The notes: a model not told the origin generated them from the sequence alone. Numbered from the stretch's first letter, positions 10,314 to 19,918 are shown. The stretch: 64,000 nt of DNA from Neorhizobium alkalisoli (GCF_007829835.1 NZ_VIWP01000003.1:186001-250000), one strand, 5' to 3'. Program-made: numbers and translations.

Positions 10314-11405
10314 TTACTTCAGCCCCAGCGTTGCCAGAAACGCATCGACGTCCTTGGTATACTGATTGTCGGCCCCGAGCGTCGCGTTGATCGGCATATG
10401 CCGCAAGGCGACCGGCAGAATTTTGGCCCTCCCTCCAGCTTCTTTCGCAAACGTCTCCGCCTGGGGACATGAATTGCTGCGCAGGCTGGAGCAGACGAGC
10501 AGGATGCGGCCTGCCGGCGATTTCTCCGGCGTTTTGGCAATCTGCACGCTGGGTGAGGCTTTTGCCCAATAGGCAGGATCGGCCCCGAATGCCTTGTCGT
10601 AGAATTTCGCGTGGCGGGCCTTCATGATCTCGGAAATGTCATAGGCAGCGCTGTCGAGTGCGATCGTGGCCATCCAGGGCTTTGCGCCCGCCTTGGCGGC
10701 GATCGAAGGATCGGCCGAAAGCAGCGCCACCAGATGCGCGCCGGCCGAATGGCCGATCAGCACCAGTTTTGACGCATCACCACCCCATGACGCAGCATTT
10801 TTCTGCACATTCGCGAGCGCCGCAGCGAGATCGTCCGCCTGCGCCAACGGATCCGCATCGGGCACGAGGCGGGTTTCGACCGAGACGAAGATATAGCCCC
10901 TGGGCAGGTAATGGGCGACCTTGTTTTCAACGACGCCGCGCGCTTCCTTCGTGCCAAAAGCCCAGGCTCCGCCATGCAGCATGACAATGACCGGCGCATT
11001 CTGCGCCTTTGCCGGCCGGTAGACATCAAGCCTCTGCTGCGGCGCCTTGCCATAGGCGAGATCACGCATGACGGTCATGCCCTGGGGAAGCGCCGGCGGC
11101 CCCTTGTCTTCCGCACGTTTACCGCCCGCCTGACCGTCATTGCCGGCGGGCGACGTCTGCATTCCGACCACCGCCTGCTGGCAGCCAGGAGAAAGCGCGC
11201 TCTCATTGTCCCGCAGGCACTGGATGATGCGTCCGCCGCCCGGCGCGACATCGGCGCAGAGCTTGCGCATATCGGCCCGGCAGGCCCGCGCCCCGGCAAA
11301 AATCCCCTGCCCCGCCTGCTGCGCTGCGGCCTGGCCCGCAAAGGATATGAGGAGAGCAAGACCGGCAACCGGCAGGATGGAAATACGGCTTTGAAAAAAT
11401 GGCAT
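10314..11405 (-). CDS. Secreted alpha/beta hydrolase (esterase) with N-terminal cysteine-rich repeat
   Basis: 363 residues. A signal peptide (about 1-28, ending AAAQQ) is followed by one cysteine-rich GLG1-type repeat (C42, C50, C63, C75), a linker, and a BD-FAE/carboxylesterase domain. The oxyanion motif is HGGAW (144-148), the nucleophile elbow GHSAGAH (S220), and H336 is the likely catalytic histidine. The usual Asp/Glu of the triad is not evident between residues 300 and 336 (LLVCSSLRSNSCPQ). Probably a periplasmic or secreted esterase of unknown substrate. The ATG at 11405 is preceded by GGAG at good spacing. Confidence 0.82.
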   Translation of the reverse strand: MPFFQSRISILPVAGLALLISFAGQAAAQQAGQGIFAGARACRADMRKLCADVAPGGGRIIQCLRDNESALSPGCQQAVVGMQTSPAGNDGQAGGKRAEDKGPPALPQGMTVMRDLAYGKAPQQRLDVYRPAKAQNAPVIVMLHGGAWAFGTKEARGVVENKVAHYLPRGYIFVSVETRLVPDADPLAQADDLAAALANVQKNAASWGGDASKLVLIGHSAGAHLVALLSADPSIAAKAGAKPWMATIALDSAAYDISEIMKARHAKFYDKAFGADPAYWAKASPSVQIAKTPEKSPAGRILLVCSSLRSNSCPQAETFAKEAGGRAKILPVALRHMPINATLGADNQYTKDVDAFLATLGLK

Positions 11406-11561
11406 TGGTCGCTCCAATAGATGAATGAAATCAGCCTGTGGCTTCAAAATCATGCCTCCCAGTAAAATCCGCCATCAGGTCAGAATCGAGGCAGGAACGC
11501 TCTGGCAATCCCTGCCGATTGTTCCATATCGCCCCTTGGCAAAGGGCCAGGTGGCAATGGC

Positions 11562-12989
11562 ATGGGGTTCAGGCGTTTGCGGGCGTTTTTCGGCAGTATC
11601 AAGATCTTCGTCATCTTCCTTCTCTGCGTCGCCATTCCAGGTGCTGCTTTCGTCTTCGGCATCATCGGCTGGTGGGTCTATAACGGCCAGCAGGGAACCC
11701 GCGACAGCGAGGTCGTGCGTTTTGCCCGCATGCTCGGGCTGAACGACCGCGATGTCGTCGACATGGCAAAGCTTCTGGAAACGAACCGCGACGCTGCGAT
11801 CAACGATTCGCGTTTCGAGCAAACGGCAAGCCGCGTGTTCGATGTCGAAGAGATGCACAATGCCTTCCTCATCCTGCATTATGCCTATGACATCCAGCTC
11901 GATCATCCGCGCCTCGAACGGCGGCTGGACATATTCGACTGGAAGGATGGCTGGACCAATGTCACCGACACGTTCGACGACATGCTGGATGGCGTCGGCC
12001 TTGCGACGCCGACGGAGACCGAGCGTGACGCCTTTCTGGCAGACACCGAAAAACTCGGCGAGAAATATACCGCGATCCCGATCCTGATTGCCCGTTACGA
12101 CGGGTATTTTCGACGCGGCGGTTATCAGCTGACGCATATCAACACCGGTTCGGATTCCTACGCCTTCACGGTGCTGCCGATGAAGACGGCGCGATGCTGG
12201 GATGGCGCCGGTTTCATCACCCTGCCGGATTCGAAGGAGACCGACCTGTTTGTCGAACCGGCGATCATGCAGGCGGTCGAATTCATCAACGACCATATGC
12301 CGGAGCTGAAGCCGCTGGTCGCCAAGGGCCAGATGATCCGCCCATTTCCAAAATCCGCCTGCCTGCCATTCAGGCTGGTGCTGAAGGACATGTTCTTTCC
12401 ACCGGCACCGATTGCGCCAAAGACCGAGCCCGACAGCACGGCGACCGGCGCGATCGCGATTGTCGAAGATGACCCGCAGGACGACATTGCCGACCTTATC
12501 GCGCGCGCCGATCGCTGGCTGAAACAAAACCGGCCGATTTTTTATGCCGCGCTGCAGCCCGGCGTCTCGGATGCAGACCTCGATGCCTACGAGGCGCGCC
12601 ACGGGTTAAAATTGCCGGCGGCTCTCAGAGCCCTGTGGAAATGGAAAAACGGAATTCCCGAATATCCAGATCTGCCGGACGGTGAATCAGATGCACTTGT
12701 CGACAATCACGCCTTCATCTCGCTGCAGAGCAGCAGCCAGACCAAGGAAACTCTCGACGGCATGATCGGGACGGATTTCGAAAGCCCCGACTGGTGGAAA
12801 CGCGAGTGGGTCCCCTTCACCCACAATGGCGGCGGCGACAATTACATCGTGGACACTGCCGATCCTCACGGCCGCGTCATCGAATTCTGGCACGCGGATG
12901 CCGATCGTCCGGTCGCAGCACCGTCTTTCCTCGCATGGTTCAAAGATCTCGTCGACAGGATGGAACGCGGCGAACTGGAAGTCGACTGA
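11562..12989 (+). CDS. Membrane-anchored SMI1/KNR4-domain protein
   Basis: 475 residues: one N-terminal transmembrane helix (about 13-38), a roughly 240-residue middle region I do not recognise, a proline/alanine linker and a C-terminal SMI1/KNR4 (SUKH-like) domain from about residue 310. Signatures there are ALRALWKWKNG and HNGGGDNYIVD. In bacteria this fold is common in immunity proteins of polymorphic toxins and in polyglutamylase-associated scaffolds, but no toxin gene is next to it. It lies divergently from the esterase gene. Function not assigned. Confidence 0.7.
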   Translation: MGFRRLRAFFGSIKIFVIFLLCVAIPGAAFVFGIIGWWVYNGQQGTRDSEVVRFARMLGLNDRDVVDMAKLLETNRDAAINDSRFEQTASRVFDVEEMHNAFLILHYAYDIQLDHPRLERRLDIFDWKDGWTNVTDTFDDMLDGVGLATPTETERDAFLADTEKLGEKYTAIPILIARYDGYFRRGGYQLTHINTGSDSYAFTVLPMKTARCWDGAGFITLPDSKETDLFVEPAIMQAVEFINDHMPELKPLVAKGQMIRPFPKSACLPFRLVLKDMFFPPAPIAPKTEPDSTATGAIAIVEDDPQDDIADLIARADRWLKQNRPIFYAALQPGVSDADLDAYEARHGLKLPAALRALWKWKNGIPEYPDLPDGESDALVDNHAFISLQSSSQTKETLDGMIGTDFESPDWWKREWVPFTHNGGGDNYIVDTADPHGRVIEFWHADADRPVAAPSFLAWFKDLVDRMERGELEVD

Positions 12990-13041
12990 CACGAAACGGA
13001 CCGATACCAAAAGAGAGTTGCCGCCTCCCGCCAGCCTCGCC

Positions 13042-13314
13042 AGAGCCTTTCCTTGTTAGATTGAAGCATTCTGCCGGAGCAGGTTTTCGTTGGGGCAGAG
13101 GCGATTGGCGAAGGGCATACCGCTGGGTACGTCCGAGCCGATCGCCTCTGATCCCGGCGGAAAGATGCCCGGCCCCTTCGGGGTTGGCTGAACCGGGCCG
13201 GCTGATCGCCTGGCCGGCTTGGCCGTATGCCGCAGCTACGACGCGCGCCGGCCAGGCGACCATCCGACTCCGCTTGAGCCAACAGAATGCTTCAATCTAA
13301 CAAGGAAAGGCTCT
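13042..13314. repeat. 273-bp element with perfect 32-bp terminal inverted repeats (MITE-like)
   Basis: Left arm 13042-13073 begins agagcctttccttg and is the exact reverse complement of right arm 13283-13314 (32 of 32). The interior contains further smaller palindromes: agaggcgat / gatcgcctct, a gcccggcccc / ccgggccggc pair, and gatcgcctggccgg / ccggccaggcgacc. No open reading frame is plausible inside. No obvious direct target duplication flanks it. It fills most of the 368-bp gap between the SMI1 and M20 genes. It may be a non-autonomous mobile element or a large structured intergenic repeat. Confidence 0.8.
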
Positions 13315-13357
13315 AGGCATAATCGATGAGGGAAATCGGACATAAGGGAGCGGCTCC

Positions 13358-14515
13358 ATGTATCTCACCAATCAGGATATCGTCGAACTCACGGCCTGGC
13401 GGCGCAAGCTGCATACCATGCCGGAGGTCTCGGGCGAGGAAGTGGAGACCGCGCGCGAAGTCGTGCGCTTCCTCAAGGACACGGCTCCCGACGCCATCAT
13501 CGAGGGCCTTGGCGGCACGGGGGTCGCGGCAATCTACGACAGCGGCATAACCGGCCCGACCGTCCTCATTCGCGCCGAACTCGATGCCCTGCCGATCGAA
13601 GAGATCGGCGAGCCCGATCATCGATCGAAAATCGCCGGCAAGGGCCATATGTGCGGCCATGACGGGCATATGGCGACGCTTGCCGCCGTCGGCCGGCGGC
13701 TCGGGCGTGAACGGCCGAAGCGCGGCCGCGTCATCCTGCTTTTCCAGCCGGCCGAAGAGACCGGCGCCGGTGCCGCCGCCGTCATTGCAGACGAAAAGTT
13801 CAAGGCGCTCACGCCCGATTACAGCCTGTCGCTGCACAATATGCCGGGCATAAGGCTTGGCCATGCCTGGCTGAAGGATGGACAGTCCAATTGCGCCTCG
13901 CGCGGCATCAGGATCGTGCTCACCGGGCGCACCGCGCATGCCTCGACACCCGAGACCGGCATTTCGCCCGTCAACGCCGTGTCGAAGCTGATGCCGGCGC
14001 TGACTGCGCTCGGAACCGGTCCCCAAAGCGGCAGTATCGAGACCGGTGACCTTGTCCGCGTCACCGTCACCCATGCCACGATCGGCGAACCGGCCTTCGG
14101 CATCGCGCCGGCCCATGGAGAAGTCTGGGCAACCCTGCGCACCTCCACCGACGACCAGATGGCCGCCCTCGTCGAGGCCGCCGAAAATCTTGCACGCGAG
14201 GCGGCAGCGGAGAGCGGCCTGACGGTAGAGATCGATTATCACGACGTCTTCGGCCATTGCATCAATGATCCAGAAGCAGCCGCGATTTTGCGGGCGGCAA
14301 TGGACGCGGAAGGCGTCACCCACGAGGCCGGCCAGGCGTTTCGCGGCTCGGAAGATTTCGGCCGTTTCGGCGCGGTGTCGAAATCCGCCATGCTCTTCCT
14401 CGGCTCGGGTGAGACGCTGACGGCCCTGCACAGCCCGAACTACGATTTCCCCGACGACCTCATCCCGATCGGCGCAAAGATCTTTCTGCGCGCCACACAG
14501 GACATTCTGGGCTGA
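13358..14515 (+). CDS. M20 family amidohydrolase (hippurate / N-acyl amino-acid hydrolase type)
   Basis: 385-residue zinc peptidase-fold enzyme. It has the metal-binding GHMCGHDGHMATL loop, the AEETGAGA motif carrying metal and catalytic glutamates, and the dimerisation-domain motif GRTAHAS. This subclass hydrolyses N-acyl or indole-3-acetyl amino acids, or hippurate; the exact substrate is not readable. AAGGGAG precedes the ATG. It follows the inverted-repeat element and is followed by an intrinsic terminator. Confidence 0.88.
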   Translation: MYLTNQDIVELTAWRRKLHTMPEVSGEEVETAREVVRFLKDTAPDAIIEGLGGTGVAAIYDSGITGPTVLIRAELDALPIEEIGEPDHRSKIAGKGHMCGHDGHMATLAAVGRRLGRERPKRGRVILLFQPAEETGAGAAAVIADEKFKALTPDYSLSLHNMPGIRLGHAWLKDGQSNCASRGIRIVLTGRTAHASTPETGISPVNAVSKLMPALTALGTGPQSGSIETGDLVRVTVTHATIGEPAFGIAPAHGEVWATLRTSTDDQMAALVEAAENLAREAAAESGLTVEIDYHDVFGHCINDPEAAAILRAAMDAEGVTHEAGQAFRGSEDFGRFGAVSKSAMLFLGSGETLTALHSPNYDFPDDLIPIGAKIFLRATQDILG

Positions 14516-14578
14516 CAACACCCCTTTTCCGCATTCCGGGCTCGTCCCGGACATGACGAAAGAGCAAATAGCAAATAA

Positions 14579-14606
14579 GGCCGGGCGCTGAACGCCCGGC
14601 CTTTTT
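14579..14606 (+). terminator. Intrinsic terminator after the M20 amidohydrolase
   Basis: Perfect 9-bp GC stem (ggccgggcg / cgcccggcc) with a 5-nt loop and five T, 64 bases after the stop codon. Confidence 0.9.
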
Positions 14607-14666
14607 GCATGAGATTTTTTAGTCGATCTTGGAACGCACCACTGGTCGACGCGTTTTACCGGTGGA

Positions 14667-16118
14667 TCAAGCGTCGTTATTGCCGAACAGCTTGGCCATG
14701 AAGCCACCATTGGTGCCGCGACCCGGACGCTTGCCGTCATACTTGGGCACGATGACCATATGGGTGACTTCGCCGCGCTTGAAGGCGCCGAGGAACTTGT
14801 CGTATTCGGCAAAGGCAACGCAGCCGTGGCTATCACCGCGGACGCGGAGAAGGAAGCTGTGCGCCAGGAGGCCGGTGCGGCCCTGCGGAGCCTTGCCGTC
14901 GGTCGGCGTCAGGCGGATCGCCGCCACGCCGTGGAACAGGCTTTCACGCATGGAGAGCTTGTAGGTGCCGGGCGGCGTCGGGCCACGCATCTTCACATGG
15001 GTGAAGGACGGGTTATCGCGCATGCCGCCGATGCCGGAATGGGCTTCGAGCTTGGTGCCGTTCGGCATGTAAACCACGCCACCGGTGATATCGTAGACGG
15101 CGACCTTTGCACCGATTCCCGGCCAGTTCGGCGCAGGTGCGACGCGCTGAGGCTCTTCCCGCATCGGATTGTCAGGCTTTGCAAAGGCGAGCACGGTCGG
15201 CTTTTCGTCGTCCGGACCATCCTTGGTGGTCTTCTGCGGCGCAACGGCTGCGATCGCGGCAAGCGCATTCGGCTTGGCAGGCTTCGCATCCGCACTGGCA
15301 AGTGCCGGCATTGACGGGCGCAGGATGACCGGAAGCGGGCCGGATTTCGGCAGCGACTGCTGCGCGATCGCCGGAGCCTGCGGCATTTCCGGTGCCGGTG
15401 TCGGGATCGGAGCCTCTTCGACGAGTTCCATCGAATCGCCGTCGTCCTGATCGGTCGAATTGTCCTCGAGCGAGGCCATCTCGACCGGCTGCATGTCCTT
15501 CAGGTCGGCAACGGCGACAGCCGGCTGAACGCCCTGGATGAGGTCAGGCATGGCATCGTTTTCGCCTCGCGGCGCAACGACGACAAGGCTTGCCATGGCC
15601 GGGCCGAGCACGGCCTTGATGGCAGCCGCATCCGGCCTGATCTTCTCGAGCGAAGCGAACTGCTGTTCGGACTGCTCATGACGCGAAGCCTTGGCCATCG
15701 CAACATGCAGCATCTGCCGCACGCTTTCGGCATCCGGCTTGCGCGCCGAGAGCGCGGCCAGATCGGCGCCGGCAAGACGCCCGGCCTTGGGCTCGGCCGA
15801 GGCACTGCCAGGGAGCCGCGAAAATTTCGAAACATCGATATCGCGCTCGGCGACCGCAGCCACCTGACGGGCGCTGGAAGGTTGCGCGTGAACAAAGCTC
15901 TGTGTGACCAGCGCGGTTTCGAACTTCACACCCGAGGCCGACTTCACCGAGGTCGCGACCGTCACCAGCGAGGCGCCGAACAAGGCTGCACCGGCCAGGC
16001 CGAAGCCGATGGTCATATTGAACAGAAGCGAGCGGGATTTCTTGCGGCGAACTGGCGCCTTGCGGGATTTTTTGCCGGAAACCGAATTTGCGGCTGAAAC
16101 TGCTGAAGAACGCGCCAT
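14667..16118 (-). CDS. DUF2778/Tlde1-like L,D-transpeptidase-fold protein, membrane-anchored
   Basis: 483 residues. A basic cytoplasmic N-terminus, one transmembrane helix (about 33-60) and a long low-complexity alanine/proline periplasmic stretch lead into a C-terminal DUF2778 domain. That domain carries the YkuD-like active-site pattern HSF...SHGC, with His420 and Cys433. Members cleave or exchange peptidoglycan stem peptides; some are T6SS effectors (Tlde1), but the anchor and the absence of T6SS genes favour a housekeeping cell-wall role. I use the ATG at 16118; a GTG one codon upstream is also possible. Confidence 0.75.
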   Translation of the reverse strand: MARSSAVSAANSVSGKKSRKAPVRRKKSRSLLFNMTIGFGLAGAALFGASLVTVATSVKSASGVKFETALVTQSFVHAQPSSARQVAAVAERDIDVSKFSRLPGSASAEPKAGRLAGADLAALSARKPDAESVRQMLHVAMAKASRHEQSEQQFASLEKIRPDAAAIKAVLGPAMASLVVVAPRGENDAMPDLIQGVQPAVAVADLKDMQPVEMASLEDNSTDQDDGDSMELVEEAPIPTPAPEMPQAPAIAQQSLPKSGPLPVILRPSMPALASADAKPAKPNALAAIAAVAPQKTTKDGPDDEKPTVLAFAKPDNPMREEPQRVAPAPNWPGIGAKVAVYDITGGVVYMPNGTKLEAHSGIGGMRDNPSFTHVKMRGPTPPGTYKLSMRESLFHGVAAIRLTPTDGKAPQGRTGLLAHSFLLRVRGDSHGCVAFAEYDKFLGAFKRGEVTHMVIVPKYDGKRPGRGTNGGFMAKLFGNNDA

Positions 16119-16633
16119 CACTTGTTACCCAAACCGTTACTCACACGGGTAAGGCCAGCCTTCGCCGACTTACCGGAAAGATCACGTCGAAACACAGACG
16201 CAGACAAAACCTGCTCACTGCCGTCTTTCGACTGGTCATGAGAATGAACGATTATGGTAACCAATGTCTTTACGTCGCCCCGAGTGTGGTTTCGGTGGTG
16301 CACATAAAAGCGCATGCCGCCAGAACTTTAACCGAAATACGGCACCCGAATGTCCCTCCGGTGCAGCAAATGAGGCAAGTCGTCCCGCCGACTGTTGCTG
16401 TTTAGCGACTAACGTCCTTTCTTTCAAGGCGAAAACGTTAATTTTCCTAGTTAAGCACAGACTGATGCAAGCCTGCACAAAAATGGCCTTGCCAAGCCCG
16501 AATGTTGCGATTCGTTTCGAACCGGCCAAGATATTCACGGAAAACGCCTTTTCCGAAAACCGGAAACGAATCGAATCGCTTGCCAGTCTCCGCGGAAAAC
16601 ACCGTGTCACGACGTCTGGCAGGTGCTGGAATC
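16119..16633. other. Non-coding gap upstream of the Tlde1-like gene
   Basis: About 515 bases with lower GC than the surroundings and no convincing coding frame; the open frames here have unlike composition and no ribosome sites. It should hold the promoter of the DUF2778 gene on the minus strand. I see no repeat or RNA gene. Confidence 0.5.
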
Positions 16634-16663
16634 AAAAACGCCGCCGGAGTTAAGCCGGCGGCG
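16634..16663 (-). terminator. Intrinsic terminator after the YeeE/YedE gene
   Basis: On the minus strand, stem cgccgccgg / ccggcggcg (9 bp, 7-nt loop, 16639-16663) is followed by TTTTT, 29 bases after the stop codon. Confidence 0.88.
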
Positions 16664-16691
16664 AAACATGTCGGGATAAAGACGGAACGGC

Positions 16692-17909
16692 TCAGCCGTC
16701 GATCTTGCGGACGAAGCTGCGCTCGAGGAAGAACCACGGCCGCAGGCGTACGCCGACGATGTTGCCGGCAAAGGCCGCGACGGCCCAGAGATAGCCATGC
16801 AGGCTGCCCGAGGCGATGCCGGAGAAATAGGCGCCGATATTGCAGCCATAAGCGATGCGCGCGCCATAACCGAGCAGCAGGCCCCCGGCTACGGCGGCAA
16901 GCACCGAGCGCAGTGGAATGTCAAAACTCGGGGCAAACCGGCCGGCCAGTGCCGAAGCCAGCATTGCGCCGGCAATGATGCCGAAATCCATGACCGACGT
17001 AATGTCGGCAAAGACGCTTTCGGCCAGAGCCTTGGCATTGCCCGGCTGCTGCCAATAGGCCCAGGCGGTCGGATCGATGCCGATCAGCTGCGCGCCCTTG
17101 GCGCCCCAGAGCGCGAAGGCGGAGGTAACGCCCCAGGGGCGGCCTGCGATCGCCAGCGTCGCGAAATTGAGAAGCGCAAGCGCAACGGCGCCGAAAACCA
17201 GCGGCCAGGGCCCGCGCAGATAGCGCGAAAAACCTTCGCGCGGCGAGGCCGGTTCCTTTTCGAGCACGCCGTTGCGGCGCTTCTCGACCACAACGGTGAG
17301 TGCGGCGATGGCGGCAAAGATTGCGAGCGACACGGCAATGCCGCCAATCGCGCCAAAACTTTGGACGAAGGAGATCGGCGGCAGCGACGGAAGGCTGGTC
17401 CACCAGGTGAAATTGATCGTCGCGAGAACCGAACCGACAACGAAGAAGAACAGCGTCACCAGCATGCGGGCATTACCGCCGCCGGCGGTAAACAGCGTGC
17501 CGGATGCGCAGCCGCCGCCGAGCTACATGCCGATGCCGAACATGAAGGCACCGATCAGAACGCCGGTACCGGCCGGCGAGACCGAGCCGCGCACCTCATG
17601 GCCGAACAGCGACCCGCCGGCGAGAACCGGGAAAAACAGGACGACGGCCAGTGCCAGCAGGATCATCTGCACCCGCAGGCCACGCCCCCTGCCCTCGGCA
17701 ATGAAGACACGCCAGGCCGAGGTGAAACCGAAGGCCGCATGATAAAGCGACATGCCGAGCGCGCCGCCGATCAGGAACAGCGCACCCTGGGCCGGACCAT
17801 AGGTCATGCCAAGAGCAACGATGCCGATGACGAGAACGATAAGGGCAAGCAGCCCCGGCGTGCCGAGGGGCGGAGCGCTCGACCGGTCGAGCGAGGAGGA
17901 AAGCGACAT
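16692..17909 (-). pseudogene. YeeE/YedE (TsuA-type) sulfur transporter interrupted by an in-frame amber codon
   Basis: One continuous frame of 406 codons encodes a complete duplicated YeeE/YedE membrane protein, except that codon 129 (17523-17525) is TAG. It falls directly before LGGGCASGTLFTAGGG, where relatives have glutamine (CAG); a single C-to-T change explains it. The second repeat is intact (GYGARIAYGCNIGAYFSG). The family imports thiosulfate or related sulfur compounds through conserved cysteines, and one of them lies just after the stop. The ATG at 17909 has GGAG six bases upstream. It could be a recent nonsense pseudogene, a suppressed stop or a base error. Confidence 0.85.
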
Positions 17910-18078
17910 GGGGAACTCCAATCTATGGAGGACCATATAGGTTTAACGCGCCAAGCGGGCGAGCAACCCCATGCCGGATATGCGGAGCAAAGCGGAATTC
18001 CGTTTTACTATATAGAAATATCGCAGAATCTTTTGCCGAGAATATGGGAAGCCGTCGTCCCGCACGAATCGACAGCCT

Positions 18079-18116
18079 AAAAAGATTCCACCCCGCGGGG
18101 GGAGCGCGGGGTGGAA
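18079..18116 (-). terminator. Intrinsic terminator after the trimeric adhesin
   Basis: Perfect 12-bp stem (ttccaccccgcg / cgcggggtggaa, 18086-18116, 7-nt loop) followed on the minus strand by TCTTTTT. Confidence 0.88.
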
Positions 18117-18186
18117 CTGGCTGGATCGACCGGAGGGGGGATAGTCGACCAGCTAACTGTCAGGCCTTCTTCAAGCCCGGAAACTT

Positions 18187-19704
18187 TTAGAACTCGCCGC
18201 TGACGCCGACCCGGACACCGGCCGAGCCGCCCGGCGCATAACCGACTGCCGCGTCGAGGATCACCGGATAGTTGGTGTCGAACATGTGCGACATTGCAAA
18301 GCTGGTGGCGACCTGCCCCTGATAGGCGGCGACATTGGTGCCCCATGTGGTCTTGCCCGGTGCGGAAGGGCGCGGTGCCGAGGTCATCGCCATGGCCGCG
18401 GCGATACCCTGTCGCGATTCCTTGCGCAGCTTGGAGATGTCACCGCTCAGCTCGGAAATATCGCCTCTGAGGCCGGCAATATCTGAACTCATGCCGGCAA
18501 GATCGATATTCGAGGCGGCGATATTGCCCGCCGCATCCGTTGTCAGCACCCGTGTCGCACCGCTCTGGGCAGCGCGGCTGGCGGCGGAGGCAACACCTGC
18601 CATCGTATAGGTATTGTCGGCGGTGCCGATCATCACCTGCCCTGCCCGCGTCGTGGTGGCGCCGCGGCCGATCGCGGTGCTGTTGGCATGGGCGGCACTC
18701 GCGCCGTAACCGACCGCCGTCGCATCCGCGCCGACCGCAACCGCATCGGGAAGCCCAGTGACATTGTTGGCGGCAACCGCGCCATTGGTACCGGCACCTC
18801 CGATGAAGGAATTCAGCGCGTTCACCGCGGAGCCGACATCCGTATAGGTATTGCCGCGCAGCGTGTAGCTGGGGCCGACAAAGACATTGGTGGTCGCGTC
18901 ATAGGATGCGCCGCCGCCAAGGCTGACCGCCACATTGGTGATGTTCTGTTTCATCCCGCTATCGACGGCACGCAGCTGGCGGACATTGACCGCATCCGTA
19001 TCGGCCGTACCACCGGCGACATTGGTGATCTGCCGTTCGCTGCCGGCACTGCCGACCGACAGAGCACCGGAGGTCGAGGCCACGGTCTGACCGGAAAAGG
19101 CTTCGGCCGCGCCATTCATTCCCGACCGGTCGGCGACCGAACCGGCACCGATCGCCACACCGCCGGTGACGCCGACATTGGCATCACGACCGATTGCCAC
19201 ACCATCCGTTGCCGTTACCGTACCGCGCAGGCCGAGAGCGATCGAATTAGCAGCGCTGGCGGATGTCGCAGCACCATTGCCGATTGCCACCGAGTTGAAC
19301 TCGCCAGCGGCCGCCGTACCATTGCCGGCACCGCCAAGCCCGGTCAGCTGGCCGCCGCCCATGGAAATGCCGGCATTTGCGTCGATCGCAACCGAATCTG
19401 TGGAAAGGGCGCAATCCGAAGGTGCGCTGACCAGCGTATTGGTGTTCTGGTCGAGAACCGAGACGCCGAGCTGCTTGCCGTTCAGCGCATCGACGAGGTT
19501 GAGATCAACGGCGTTGCCGAGGCTGAGGACAGAACCAAGCAATCCGCTGAGACCGCTGGTGACTGGGTCAAGCGCCGGAAGCTTGACGCTGAGACCGGAG
19601 CAGACATCGACGAGAGCCGGATCCGCATGGGCTTTGCCGGCACCGAGCATCGGATAAAAGGCCAGCGGCAGAGCGATCAGACTGGTCGTTATACGCGGCT
19701 TCAT
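18187..19704 (-). CDS. Trimeric autotransporter adhesin (YadA-like)
   Basis: 505-residue type Vc secreted adhesin. A signal peptide (about 1-27) is followed by a unique N-terminal region with two cysteines. YadA-head repeats come next ([40 protein letters not shown] patterns), then neck/stalk segments including ITNVAGG...DAVNVRQL, and a heptad-like coiled coil ([22 protein letters not shown]). The C-terminal YadA anchor ends in phenylalanine. It would trimerise in the outer membrane and mediate attachment to a host, surface or sibling cells. GGAG precedes the ATG. It is divergent from pncA. Confidence 0.93.
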   Translation of the reverse strand: MKPRITTSLIALPLAFYPMLGAGKAHADPALVDVCSGLSVKLPALDPVTSGLSGLLGSVLSLGNAVDLNLVDALNGKQLGVSVLDQNTNTLVSAPSDCALSTDSVAIDANAGISMGGGQLTGLGGAGNGTAAAGEFNSVAIGNGAATSASAANSIALGLRGTVTATDGVAIGRDANVGVTGGVAIGAGSVADRSGMNGAAEAFSGQTVASTSGALSVGSAGSERQITNVAGGTADTDAVNVRQLRAVDSGMKQNITNVAVSLGGGASYDATTNVFVGPSYTLRGNTYTDVGSAVNALNSFIGGAGTNGAVAANNVTGLPDAVAVGADATAVGYGASAAHANSTAIGRGATTTRAGQVMIGTADNTYTMAGVASAASRAAQSGATRVLTTDAAGNIAASNIDLAGMSSDIAGLRGDISELSGDISKLRKESRQGIAAAMAMTSAPRPSAPGKTTWGTNVAAYQGQVATSFAMSHMFDTNYPVILDAAVGYAPGGSAGVRVGVSGEF

Positions 19705-19918
19705 CGGGTTTTCCTCTCCGGTGTTTACGCATATAAATATTTGCTAATATTCTTAACAAGAGATTTCTAATTCTCTTTTTGATTGCATTTTTTACTAGGT
19801 AAATTCCCTCATCGGCGAGACATGCCGACAACACTGCCGGACAGGTCACGGACAAGCCGCTTGATCGACGCGGCGGCTCTTGGCATGGTCTCTGCTGCAA
19901 ATATTGGAGGATAAACCC

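Noticed and set aside
14531-14546. Small palindrome around ccgggctcgtcccgg after the M20 gene
   Set aside because: Short, common in high-GC DNA, and the stronger terminator at 14579 explains transcript ending.
16236-16610. 124-codon minus-strand frame in the gap upstream of the Tlde1-like gene
   Set aside because: No ribosome site, no recognisable domain and composition unlike the genes here.
17523-17525. Reading the in-frame TAG of the YeeE gene as pyrrolysine or another recoded residue
   Set aside because: No supporting element is visible and relatives have glutamine; point mutation is simpler.
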